Position numbers and translations under genes: made by a program. A stretch of 64,000 nucleotides of DNA from Carnegiea gigantea (Eukaryota > Streptophyta > Magnoliopsida > Caryophyllales > Cactaceae), in NCBI GenBank assembly GCA_029747015.1, contig JAKOGI010002262.1:20001-84000 (forward strand). The letters are read 5' to 3'. Each line of letters opens with the position of its first letter. Within the stretch, counting starts at the first letter, position 1. This document shows, piece after piece, positions 34,644 to 45,603 of the stretch. The notes under the pieces are model-generated. The model did not search any database. It was not told where the DNA came from and was given only the letters and a program-made list of their open reading frames with translations.

Positions 34644-35674
34644 TGAAGCGTGACCAAGATGGGCCGGATATAGCTTCCTTGAGTTTAGTTGTAAATTTCT
34701 CTTGTGCATAACATATGACTTGGTTTAAAGGCTAATCCATCCACCAAGACTAAGGATTCACCAAGAATTACTTAAAGGCTAGGCCACCCACAATCCTTTA
34801 AAGGAACCACTCAAGACTCACAACCTTTGTGAAAGGATAAGGAGAACTCAAGATTTTTGAGAGAGAAAGCTATGTGATATCATTCAAATCTAGTTTTTAC
34901 AACCCAAGGCCTCCCTTATATAATGAGAAGCCTTTAACAAGCTGAAAGAAAAGGAAAAAGGGGCCATACAAACGTCCATAAGAAAAGAGAAAAGCAAAAA
35001 GAAATGCAATTACAGAAGTTGAAAAGTACTTTTTCCTTTTTGTCAGCAGCTTTCAGATTACAACTGCCAACTTCAAACAGCTATATCTCCTAGGTCTCTT
35101 ACTTATATTGGGTGAAATAAACGTTATTAGAAAGCCAAGAAAGTAAGCTTTCATATCGCTCGAGTTGGACAAACTTTGGAGTTATTTTTTGGGAGATATA
35201 GGCTAAAAGGTGCAGCTAGTGTAGGCTAGAATAGTTTCTACACCACTTGAAAAATGACTCCAATTGGCTTATTGTCCAATGACTTAAACTAGAACTCTTT
35301 ATATGTCCTTAAATTTGACATATTAAGGTTTCCAAAAAGTGGATTTTCAGCCTCTTGAGTCCAAAATAAGCTTGAGTAATCAAGCTCACAAAATCGGGTA
35401 TGTGCGCTGGCTTCTGGGTAGCTTGGGAGCATGCTACTGTTTTGAGCTCAACTTATTCTTGCCGTGGATTAAACTTCATTTTCATGAGTAAACCTCTTAG
35501 AAGGCCTCTTAACCTTCCCAAAATAGGAGAGTAACACATCTTAAAGGCTTAGGATGAGGTTGGAATTGAAACTCCAAATCTGTACATGGACCAAGTCCTC
35601 TTTGTTGTAGCTTGTGAGCACTAAGAAGGATTTGTGAGCTATCTTGGACTTGTGCAGGCATGAAATTTGCTTCA
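34644..35674 (-). repeat. 5' LTR (right copy) of the nested gypsy element
   Basis: Partner of 28790-29827, with TG-CA tips and a perfect 5-bp duplication ACTTC outside. Confidence 0.95.
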
Positions 35675-35679
35675 ACTTC

Positions 35680-36864
35680 ATATGAAGCTTGATACTCTTA
35701 AAACAAAGAACCACGAAGTTCAATCTAAATGTGAATGTTTTAAAAAAATTGGTTTTAAAGTTTTCGGAGGGACAGGAAAATTTGGACAAATTATTAGGCT
35801 CCTAAAGGATGTCATTTAATAAAGAAGGAATTGGGCATAATGTCTTTAACAAAAAAAAGGTCTATAAGAACTTCTTTATTCAATCGACATCTTAAAACAA
35901 ATCTCATATTTAATGCAATTACTATCTAAAGAATGGTCATATGTCTTATTCATGCTCTTATAGAAAATCTAGCCCTAGGTTAGTTCAAATTTGGGTACTA
36001 AAAGGCACAAGACCACCTAATGTGAATTGAGGGAAAACCCTCTTTATGTACTAATTATGTTCCTAAGTTGTTGCAGGTCAAGCCAATGAGAAATTCATTA
36101 CTGTCAAGAAATTCAAGGCCTTCAACTGCAGTCCAAGGCCTTCAACTGCAAGCAAAAACTGGGTATCTTTAATATGACCAATTCAAAGGCTTGAATTTTT
36201 ATATCGACATCTTCAATAGTGATAATATTTGGATTCTTGCTAAATATGAGACGATGTTACTTTACATGATCTACTTCCTATTTGTGGCATTTTGATTTCA
36301 AAATATTTTGAATTTTAATTTTCTTTATTGCCTTTGGAATGTGAGCATGATTAATATTCCAATATATCTTATACTATTATGACATGTTATTATGCACATA
36401 TGATCTGAATATTTTTGTCCATAATTATTATGATCCCTAATGCTTATATTGCTTCTTTCTAGAACAGAAATTTTTCGATAGCCTTGATTTAATCTTGATA
36501 GGGGGAGAATTTTGTTATTATATGTTAATCCCTTGTTACATCCTTATATTGCTTATGAGAATTTCAAGTCGATAAGCATTAGCATATGTGATTGATTTTG
36601 GAGTTAGCATCTAACCTCTTATATGTTTTTTTATGAGTGTCATAGATTAAGGGGGAGTATGTTTCATTGATTTGTTAAGGGGGAGATATATGTGGTTGCC
36701 ATAATTTTTACGCTTTGATTTTTCTTTCTTCTCTTGTACTACCTTTTGATGAAATACAAAAAAGGGGAAAAGTATTTGGAAAGCTTTTTATGGTGTGCCA
36801 TTCAAAATTATATTGATATATGTTATTTTTATTGAGTTTTGTCTTTCATTAAAAAGAGGGAGAT
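35680..36864 (+). pseudogene. Remaining Copia interior after the gypsy insertion
   Basis: The gag-pol text resumes as KLDTLKTKNHEVQSKCECF, then shifts. A short IWVLKGTRPPNVN-like stretch appears at about 35990-36030, then non-coding sequence to the purine tract AAAAAGAGGGAGAT at 36851-36864. All catalytic pol domains are absent. Confidence 0.7.
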
Positions 36865-38403
36865 TGTTACCTTCCTTAAACTTACAATGCATTTTATAAA
36901 TATATTTTGATGAAAGACAAAAAGGAGTTAGTGCATTAGTATTTTTATTGTATTATAATTGAATCTACCTTAGATTATTATTGTTTAAATGTGATATCTT
37001 TTTGAAGTGGATATTGGAATATTAATATTACTTAATTGTTTTTATATAAGGTGTCACAATATCCTTAAGATTATTTAATATTCAAATTTGAATATGTAAT
37101 CTTTATGATATTATATTGTATGCTTCAAATTTGAATATGAGATTACGATTCTATAAATATGGCCATATCTTTTGAAATTCAACTCTAGTTGTTGCTTGGC
37201 CTAAAAATAGCACTAACAGATTTTTAGCATCAATTAGCCATTGCAAGAAATCAGCAAGGTAGCCGTTGAAGATTTGGAGCTATTATTGAAAATTAGTTGC
37301 AGTTCAAGGGTTTGAAACGATATTCCAAGGGCCCAAAGATAAAGATTTTCCTTTCATATTTGAAAGTAACGGCTACTTCAACTCTTTTTGTTATAAAAAG
37401 GGAAGACCTTGCAGCTGAGAGAGGCACATGAAAGAGAGCTTAAGCAATTGCCATGCTTAATACTCATTTGCATACTTTGCGCTTTAATTTGCTTTACATT
37501 TATTCAAGTTGTATTGTTCAAATTGTAAGTAAGGGTGACACACCCGCACCCGTTGGATATCTATTCTACCCGATCTGAAAAAGTAGGTGAAAATTCGAAA
37601 TATATGGATGATGAATGATGGTTTGACAGATTGGATTGGGTCCAGGTGATGCTCCATCCGTCCCACCACCCGATCCATCACCCGCTTAGTCGTACACTTG
37701 TTTATCTCTTATTTGCATTGAGTTTACTTTTTATTTTTGTTCTTTAAATTTCACTCATTTTTTTGGACAATTATATTCTTAATTTTATGATTTTCATCAA
37801 AGTTAATATGATGAATATGATTTTTGTTCCTTCTGTATACCTAAAATATCTTTTTTAAACTTTTCAAAATACAAATATTACTTTTTTATATAAATTTGCT
37901 AACATCTTACATATAAACTTTTATCACCCATTTACAACCCGATCTACCCGTTTTCAGCCGTGGATGATAGATAGATGGATTGGATTAGATTTTTGCGGAT
38001 GATATGTGGGTTGGATGAAACAGATTAAAGCGGGTGATGGATGAGGGTGATGGTTCACCCGACCAGAACTCGATCCATTGCCAGCCCTAGTTGTGAGTAG
38101 GGTGGGATTATAAAGTTGAAAGATCAACTCTACCAAGCTGAGTTGAAAGGTTCAACTTGTGACTTGGTACTTAGAGTAAGGTGTACTCTAGAGTTGTAAC
38201 TATCCCTCCTAACAAAATCAGGTTAATCCTAAAGTTAGGAAACTCTAGGCGGGGACTAAGCCTGATTGAGGCTAGCCTCGTTAAAAAGGTTCTTGTGTTT
38301 TGTCCACGTTCTTTCTTCGATTCTTTATTTCGATTAGCTTGCGATATTGATCATCACCCTATTTACCCCTCTCTAGGGTGATTTAGTGGCTTTTAAACTT
38401 TTA
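36865..38403 (+). repeat. 3' LTR of Copia, containing a hAT-like insertion
   Basis: Matches 26435-27404 from TGTTACCTTCC to CTTTTAAACTTTTA, except for 568 extra bases from 37530. Confidence 0.93.
37530..38089. mobile_element. hAT-like non-autonomous element in the Copia 3' LTR
   Basis: 560 bp starting TAAGGGTGACACACCCG and ending CCATTGCCAGCCCTA, so the tips TAAGGGTG and TAGGGCTGG form a short inverted repeat. Flanks ATTGTAAG (37522-37529) and GTTGTGAG (38090-38097) are an 8-bp duplication with two changes; the other LTR has the empty site GTTGTAAG. Ends are rich in GGATGG/CCATCC and CCCG motifs. It has no coding capacity. Confidence 0.87.
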
Positions 38404-38829
38404 ATATATGTTAAGGGGTCATATATGTTTTTATTTTAATACCTACTCGATATTATTAGTGTCACCTGGGATATCTGGCTCAATAGCATTAAATAATGAA
38501 TGCGTTTCTTTGATGAGACTTCTTCAATATTATCATATACAAATGACATGGTTATCTACATAGATAATTTTATAATTTCAATAAACATTAAAATGATTGT
38601 TTACAAGATAAAAATGTGAAACAATTATTGTGGTTCATTACTTAAAACATGATCAGAAGATATAGCTTATTTGTTGATCCGTCTTTTTGTGCCCTTAAAT
38701 GTAAATTGTATCAGTATGCATCAATACCCTATTGAAAAAAATTATTGCATTAGCTTACCAAATATAAATTTTTACATTTTTTGAAAAAATCCAATTCATG
38801 CATATTTATAAAATGATAACTTTGTCCAT
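38404..38829. other. MULE B interior, right of Copia; no gene seen
   Basis: AT-rich. It begins with the second ATATA copy and leads into the minus-strand gene. Confidence 0.5.
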
Positions 38830-40553
38830 GTGTCTACACAATTTGTTAGCCACTTGCTCGGGAAAAAACATAACAAGTGACACACAGTAAAAGATTGTCT
38901 CGTTGTACATTCTCACACGCAACATCTCTTCTATCTTTCCAGTTTAACAATTTGTTATATATTCTATCTTCTTTTGGAGTCAAAAAATGCAAATAGTCTT
39001 TGTATAAATCAGTTATGCCAAGTGAGATGACATCGTCTAATTTATACAAAATATCTTAGATATCATCCACATTCATAACCTATAAAGAAAAGAAAAAACA
39101 TAATTACAAACAAATTAAAAGTGGAAAACATTCACAATAACAAAACAATATACCTGATCTACTGCATCTTTTTTGTTGACTTTGTTATTGCCAATTATAT
39201 TTTGTGAATGCTCACATCCTTCTAAATCAACAGAATGTAAACCATATACAAATGAAAAACATATTATAATAGCATTATTTCACGAATTTTAATGTATGAT
39301 CTAACATATGGGGAAAAGTATATTTACTGTTGCTTACGTAGCATTGTATGCTCATTCCTAGATGACACGCATATCTGTTTCTTCAAAGTAGCCCAAATAC
39401 TATTTTGCTGGAACCCACATTGTGATCAATCTTGAAACTCCATCATGCCTTCTTTTCCCACATCGTGACATTTTCTCATACTCAACTTATTAGCTGCAGA
39501 CTTTACGCTCATATCTTGCACCGATGGCCCCATATTTGTAACTTTTCTATTGTGATTAGATGACTTTTATGTCTTTTGACTAGGCTGCTTTTGCATCTGC
39601 TATGTGAAAAGCTTTTTTGCCCTATCATTTAAAGAAAGAGAAATGTCTCTAATTGTGATTAAACCATTGTCAAAGTAAGTTTTACTAAAGTCTATGTCCT
39701 TTAAGATCTCAGGAACATCAAATTCCATTTTTGGTATTTTTTTTGGTTTTCTAGATTAAGAACTAGTTTTCTTTTAGTGTTTTCATTGTTTAGCTGACCA
39801 ATGTCTTGATTAGAAACATGCATAAATGGTGAATTTGAGGGTTGTTTCAAAATTTTTTCAAATATGTCATTGGCTTGTGTGGTGTTAGGAGTGGCAAGTG
39901 GAATGTCAAATTTGTCTTCGAAATTATCCCTTTTTTCCCTATGTTGATTAAAATAATCCCTACATATTGAATGCATAGTGAGCACCATCTTTTTAGTAGT
40001 ATCAAATTTAGTTCATTTTTAAAATTATCAAGTTCATTATATATTTTTTCTAGATTTTTGGTGCAATTGCATGGATGATGTGGGTTTTCACTTGAAATCT
40101 TCTCATTAATCTGCAAGAAAATAATTAATAAAATTAATAAAATACTAATGTTGCACCATGATCTGAGGAAGGAGAATATTACTAAGCTCCTGACTCTACC
40201 AAATCAAAGACTTATCATTTATAACGCAACAACAGACAAATTACAAAATAATGATAATAAATAAATACATATAATAATAAATCACTATGAAAAACCATAT
40301 CACAACTATTGTTAAAAGAATATCACTAACTTAATTCAAAGATAAATAAACTATACAAAATTGTATCACTAATATCAAAACTGATTTTAAACCACATTTT
40401 AAATCAAATATCATCGCTCAAAATTAATAAACTTGCACAGACACTCAACTAATAAAGATTTCAAGATTTCATACTTAAAATCAAAATCTTTGAACTTACT
40501 TCATCAACTTTTCTTTCATCGTGATCACCTAAACTCTTCATTGGAGAATCCAT
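38830..40553 (-). pseudogene. MULE B second gene, Ulp1-associated type (tentative), decayed
   Basis: The gene runs from an ATG exon in the right inverted repeat (40553 down to 40500, then GTAAGT). Later exon-like pieces include NEKISSENPHHPCNCTKNLE (about 40050-40110), HSICRDYFNQHREKRDNFED and NTTQANDIFEKILKQPSNS (39701-39988). The last is DDVISLGITDLYKDYLHFL, TPKEDRIYNKLLNWKDRRDV and NVQRDNLLLCV (38846-39049), then RASG-x-LTNCV-DTW past a stop. The last block resembles the segment before the catalytic domain of plant Ulp1-like (C48) proteases carried by some MULEs. The His-Asp-Cys catalytic residues were not found, so the protease assignment is from partial similarity and position only. Confidence 0.45.
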
Positions 40554-41547
40554 ATTAGAAGTTTTGAGGAGGTTAATGTTTTCATGAAATTGGTGGAGCA
40601 TAGGTAGAGTACTTCATAAATTTATATAAGTGAGGGGGCACCAGAGTTCATACGAGGGGTTTAGCAACAAAAAAATATTTATGATGACAAATTAATTGAG
40701 AAAAAATTACATAACACATTTATTATATTCTATGATACATATATTCCATTTCCAAAAGCAAACGATAATCAAAAATTCAATTCAGTGCAAATCACAACAG
40801 TTTCCTAAAACAAAAATAAGGGGGAAAGTGTATCCGTAGCAGTTGAACTTGCAATGCAAAGGTAAGCAACAGCAACACTCAACCAACGTGCCACTATCAT
40901 TTTTTTGATACAAGAAATAACATCATTTGCAATTAAATGTTTTTTTGCTGGATTAAATTTTTTTAAAAAAAAATACAAGAAGGATGCAACCAAGCCCTAA
41001 ACCTGCGATTAGCCGTCAAAAGAAGAAGCTCAGCAACTGGCAACCCCTCATCTTCTCTGCTTAACATGGCCGACCGCCTTCCTTTTATCTCTGGTTGGAA
41101 ATCAAACATTGCTTTGTTTTCTCCACTTAGAATCTTCATCCTCACATCTCCAACCAACGTCCTCACATCTCTCACCTATCATTTTCTGGCGATCTAGAAA
41201 TCAAACATGGTGTAGCGATCACTGGAATTTATGAAGGTCCGCTAGAGAATTCCATGATTACCGGAAATTATGGATGGGGAAGATATCTTCAATACAGATG
41301 AGAACTCTAACTATTAAGAGAGCTTCAATTGTTTCAATCTTTAATAGAATGGGCATTAAACAAAAATCAGAAAATGCCTTATAAAATTAATTTTCTTTAA
41401 TATTTTGAAACATTATATAACTTTTATAATACATTTTTAATTATTTAAAATTAAAATAAAATGAACGGCTATGATTAACCTATAACAAGTATACGCTCTA
41501 GATTTTTTCAATTGTGGTGGTTGCCATATAGTACAACCACTATAACT
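40494..41547 (-). repeat. Right terminal inverted repeat of MULE B
   Basis: Inverted counterpart of the left arm, read on the minus strand from 41547. It includes the untruncated 54-bp first exon (40500-40553), where the left arm has 53 bp. It lacks the Helitron and an extra GGTCGGAGATGTGAGG duplication present at about 18420-18480 in the left arm. Confidence 0.85.
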
Positions 41548-41606
41548 TTTTAGAAAACAAAAATGGTTACAAGATCAAATGGTGTTGAATAGATAATGGC
41601 CGGTGT
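41548..41606 (+). repeat. Solo LTR, second segment (between MULE B and Athila-like element)
   Basis: Sixty bases of target LTR lie between the two insertions, ending in the GGTGT duplication (41602-41606). Confidence 0.65.
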
Positions 41607-43817
41607 TGCTCGTGCTAAAATTATGCTATTTTTACGATATCTCTATGCCTGATTTATACTTAAAATAATTGTTATATTTAGATTTTTTTATTTGATTTTA
41701 TTTTGTTTTGAGGGCATTGAACGATTCTGAAAAATGCAGAAAAAAGATTTAAAAAAATGCCGAAAACAAAGCATTAGGTCAGATTGACTCAAACTGACCC
41801 AAAAATCATTAGTTCGCTTTTTTTCATAACCCGAAAAAAGGAAAAACCAAAATTAAAAAAATACCCTAAAACTCACGCTCGTGGCAGTTGACTTATTCCC
41901 CTTCCTGCTTAATTCTTATTTTCTCTCTCCTCTCTCGACTTTCAAAAGCCCAGAAACCCAATCCCCCCTCCCTATTTCAGTTCAACCTCGCTCTCTCTCT
42001 CTAATTTATCTCTCTCTCTCTTGAACTCACAGCACCACGCACCACCATCTTCGCCACCTACGCTGCGAGCGCAACACACCATCCACCTTCGTCCTTATCT
42101 ATACCGTCTTTCACGCATCAGCCACCAGATTGCATCATCTCCACCGTCCACGAATCACCTAGATGGATGACCCAGATCGAAGAAGCTCGAGTATAAAGTA
42201 GGGGTTATAGCGCCAGATTGAGGTTTTGGGAGGTTTTCTTTAGGGTTTTAAGTTGTAATTTGAGTTAATTTTAGCATGATTTCAAGTCAGATGTTCTAGG
42301 TTTTTCAATTTCTCATTGTTTTAATTTCGGATTTTAGATTCACTTTGCAATTCAAAACTTCAAAGAATTAGTGTAGTCTTGTTAATTTCTAATTTTGTTG
42401 GATGATTTGTGGTTTGAATTCTACATATTCTGGGCATGGGATTGCTCGGTTAATCGCCAGTTTTCTTCCCCTTTTTGTTCTAATTTTTCGGTTTTCATTT
42501 TAGGTTTAGGAGTTTAATTCGACTCTTAGCAAATTTAGGGTTGTAAATTGTTGATTTTTACTATCCGAATTTGAAGCCTTAGGTTTATTTGGGTTTGAAT
42601 TTGTTCCAACTCTGTCACTGTTCTGTTTTGTTGGCTGATTTGGGTGTCGAAACTCCATAAACGGAGTAGTGATTTTGGGATGAACTTAGGGTTGAGCTGG
42701 GATTCCCTCCTTATCCCCCGTGTTCATATTTCCCCCTTTCCCCTAAAATTTCCCCTATTCGGGTGCTAAGCAAGGAGTCAGATGTTTCTCCCTACCTTCC
42801 CCTGTGAATTAGTGACGATGATGTTCAAATTGGCAGAGTGTTCAATGGCAGATTTGTCCCTCTTACCCTCGTCTTCTTTATTTCAGGTTCTGAGTTGTTG
42901 CTCTTTTCCTCTGTTTTTGTTCATAGTCCCTTCCCTATTTAGTTTTAATTTCCTTTCTTTTTAGTTTGGTTGATGCAATTGTATTTTGATCTTAGTTGAG
43001 TTAATTTGGTCGATTTTAGTTTAGTTTGATTGATTCTCAGTGTGATACTAAACAAATTCCATGTTTTAGTTTCGATAATTTCAGTTTCCCTTCTCTCGTT
43101 GTGCTCCATTGTTCCTGTTGGTACTCAAATATTCTATGCTTTTGGGTTAATTTTTGCACCTGTGAATTAGCTGACTGTTGAATTGTTCATGGGTGTCCAA
43201 TGAACTTTGGCTACTGTTGGGTTTGATCTAGACAGGTTGATTTGGGCTTTGATTTTGCTATGATAGGTAACCCTGAATTCCCCCGTTTCTGCACCTTTCA
43301 TTTCTCTGTTTTTCTGGCTTAGGCGAGGTTTGGTGTCCCCCATTATTGGAGGACACTTGAACTGGGCTAAGCTAGCTAGCTTGAGACTCTTAATTTTCCC
43401 TCCCCTGCTTTGGTTACTGTTATGATCAATTCATTCAGTTCTGTTTCTGTTCTTCATGCATCTTGACCCCTATTTTTGAACAGCTCACATAATGAAGCCT
43501 GTAGTTAGTCTTCCCCTCTTTAAGAGTAGAGTGACGATATTAAGTTTACTTGTTTTTAGGATTTGTTCATTACTAAACATTAGATTCGTACTTGTTTGTG
43601 CCTAGTTGAATCCAAATTTTAGAATTTGATTCTCAATTCATGAGGTCTCTTGCATTTGCTTTATTTGGACGCATGTAGTTGATTTTAGATTAATTAGTTT
43701 AGTTTACTAATTTTGTGACCCTAATCTCATCCTCGTCCCTGTGGAGACGACCGTCAAGTACTACAACGGTAGTTGGATGCTTACGGCACTTTATTTTTCA
43801 CTCAAAATTATCGTACA
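41607..43817 (+). repeat. 5' LTR of the Athila-like element
   Basis: Begins TGCTCGTGCTAAAATTATGC (right copy TGTTCATGTTAAAAATATGC) and ends TCGTACA. It includes a CT-rich block at about 41930-42025 and no gene. Confidence 0.95.
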
Positions 43818-43823
43818 AATTTT

Positions 43824-43841
43824 TGGCGCTATTGCCGGGAA
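43824..43841 (+). other. Primer binding site, tRNA-Asp type
   Basis: TGGCGCTATTGCCGGGAA starts six bases after the LTR and is the same class as the site in the gag-only element at 13215-13232. Confidence 0.88.
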
Positions 43842-44062
43842 TGACGGTATGAGAATTGTTCGGATTTCCTTTTTGTTAGCCACTTTATTATTAGGTTGCA
43901 TAGATCTTGTTTTACTTTCTTTATTTTATTATTATTTGTTACTTAGTTTAGTTATTTCTTGAAATTCAAAGAATCCAAAAAAATAAGAAAATTGAAAAAT
44001 AAAAAAAAAATAGAAAGAGAAAAGACCAAAAATAGGACCTTTTGTGAGGGTGTGGGATTTAT

Positions 44063-45603
44063 ATGACTAGTTGGATTAGAGACCCAGAGAATCAAAGACT
44101 CGTTAGGAGTATGCTCAACCCTGACTTAGAACCCGAACCCGAAGCCAAGTTTGAGTTAAAAGATATGGCATAAGAGAGGTCTTTGGGTGATCTTTTCTAC
44201 CCTCTTAGGACTGCTTTGCCATCATGCTTCACTCCGTCTAGTCTTACATCAAATGTGACCTTCGAATTAAAACCCCATTATACTCTTATACTCCCTAAGT
44301 TTACAGGTTTAGAGGATGCTTATTTATTTTTAAGGGAATTCAAAGAGGTTTGTTATATGATGCATTTTCCTAATATTCCCATTGATGTTGTGCGAATAAA
44401 ATTGATTTCTTTTACTTTAAAAGATTTTGCTAAACGGTGGATGTATGGCTTAACTGCTAATTTTGTTGCTTCTTGGAATGATTTTATAAAATTGTTCTTA
44501 TAAAAATATTTCTCTAATGTCAAGACTGTTAAGCTGGGGAATGAAATCAATTAATTTGTGCAACTGGATAGGGGTCATTTTGAAAATATTTTGTTAGGCT
44601 CAAAAACTTGTTAGCCAAATTTCCCCATCATGGTCTAGACCAAGTACGGTTGTGCCAGATTATATATGAAGGATTTGACCAATAGAGGAGAATCATAGTC
44701 GAGTCCATGTGCTAGGGTGGCTTTCTTTCTAAAAGTGCCACAGCTGCTTGGGAGTTGTTAGAGGACTTGGCTGAGAAAACTATGCAGTGGAACACCGCTC
44801 GTGATGATAGCCTGAGTTCTAGGTTTGCAAGGGATAGGTTATATTATGTCTCTGATGTAAGTCACTTAGAGTCTAAAATTACTGTGTTAAAAAATATGTT
44901 GAAGGGATTATCTGTCCCGATGTCCAAATTATCTCAAACTTCTGTAGTGTCTTGTTCTCATTGTCAGACTTTAGATCATTCTTTGAGTGTTTGCCCTTAT
45001 TTTGCTCATTAGTTAGTAATTGAACAAGAGCAAGTGAGTATGGCCTTCCAGAGACTTAGGAATGACCTCTTCTCCCCTTTTTACAACCCAGGGTGGAGAA
45101 ATCACCCTAACTTTTCTTAGAGTAATGGACCGAATGCTATGGCCCCTAACTCCCAACCTGGAGTGTTTCCTGAAAACAAATCACAACCCATTTCTCATCC
45201 ATCAAACCCCATTCAGAGATCAGTTTTTCCAAGTGTACCCAATGCACCAAGACCTCCACTTCCTATAGCTCAAGTTCAACCTCCTCTTGGTTATACTGAT
45301 ATTGATAAATTGGAGAGGAGAATCAATAATAATGTAGAGAGAATGATTAATGCTAACATGTAAAGAATGATGAGAATGATGACTGAACAGTTTTCTCAGT
45401 TAGCATCATCTTCAAGGGAACCAGGTATTTTTCCGAGTCAACCTAAGGTGAACCCTAAAAGTCATGCCTCCCTTTCTTCTAGTAACCCTGGTGAGCATGT
45501 AAGAAAAATGAATGCATTTATATCTCTCCAATCTGGTCGAGATATTGACAACCAAGTGAGAAATCCTAATGAACCTTACAGGTATCCTTATCAATTCTTC
45601 TAA
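44063..45603 (+). pseudogene. Athila-like gag
   Basis: Starts MTSWIRDPENQRLVRSML and continues with LPKFTGLEDAYLFLREFKEV, IPIDVVRIKLISFTLKDFAK and RWMYGLTANFVASWNDF, typical of the plant retrotransposon gag domain. After breaks come AAWELLEDLAEKTMQWNTA and a zinc knuckle CSHCQTLDHSLSVC (about 44952-44993, C-x2-C-x4-H-x4-C). A Pro/Asn-rich segment and MINANM-RMMRMMTEQFSQL follow. In-frame stops lie at about 44171, 44501 and 45361. Confidence 0.92.

Larger units (their letters stand above)
28790..35674 (-). mobile_element. Ty3/gypsy LTR retrotransposon nested in Copia
   Basis: LTRs are 28790-29827 (1038 bp) and 34644-35674 (1031 bp). The target duplication is a perfect ACTTC (28785-28789, 35675-35679). 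On the minus strand the primer site TGGTATCAGAGC (34630-34641, initiator tRNA-Met) is two bases from the 5' LTR, and the purine tract AAGAAGGGGAGGA (29828-29840) adjoins the 3' LTR. Gag, protease, reverse transcriptase, RNase H and integrase are present in gypsy order but carry many stops. In the first ~215 aligned LTR bases I count roughly 17 differences. The Copia reading frame resumes at about 35675. Confidence 0.95.
26435..38403 (+). mobile_element. Ty1/Copia LTR retrotransposon, internally deleted and twice invaded
   Basis: LTRs are 26435-27404 (970 bp) and 36865-38403 (971 bp after removing the hAT-like insertion and its duplication). The target duplication is ATATA at 26430-26434 and 38404-38408. 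The primer site TGGTATCAGAGCC (27407-27419) matches initiator tRNA-Met, and a purine tract (AAAAAGAGGGAGAT) precedes the 3' LTR. Only gag and a short downstream stretch survive; protease, integrase, reverse transcriptase and RNase H are missing, so the copy was non-autonomous. A Ty3/gypsy element (28790-35674) interrupts the interior. It is inserted in MULE B. Confidence 0.93.
18020..41547 (+). mobile_element. MULE B: Mutator-like transposon with ~1.1-kb terminal inverted repeats and two convergent genes
   Basis: The outer ends pair as inverted repeats: 18020-22169, minus a 3-kb Helitron, against 40494-41547. Inside the left arm is a FAR1-related transposase gene on the plus strand, and inside the right arm a gene on the minus strand resembling Ulp1-protease-associated MULE genes. 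Kilobase-long inverted repeats holding the promoters of two convergent genes are typical of MuDR-like elements; a transposase plus an Ulp1-like gene recalls the Kaonashi type. A possible 9-bp target duplication, ATAACAAAA (18005-18013) against AAAACAAAA (41554-41562), is 8/9 identical but low complexity. The element is expanded from about 8.5 kb by the Copia and Helitron insertions. It sits in the solo LTR. Confidence 0.78.

Noticed and set aside
38846..39049. Calling a definite Ulp1 (C48) protease
   Set aside because: Only the region before the catalytic domain is recognisable; no His-Asp-Cys triad was found, so it stays tentative.
18014..41553. Extending the MULE B ends to include GAGTACA / CTAAAAA
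   Set aside because: Used only as a candidate; the seven outer bases barely match as inverted repeats, so the supported ends are 18020 and 41547.
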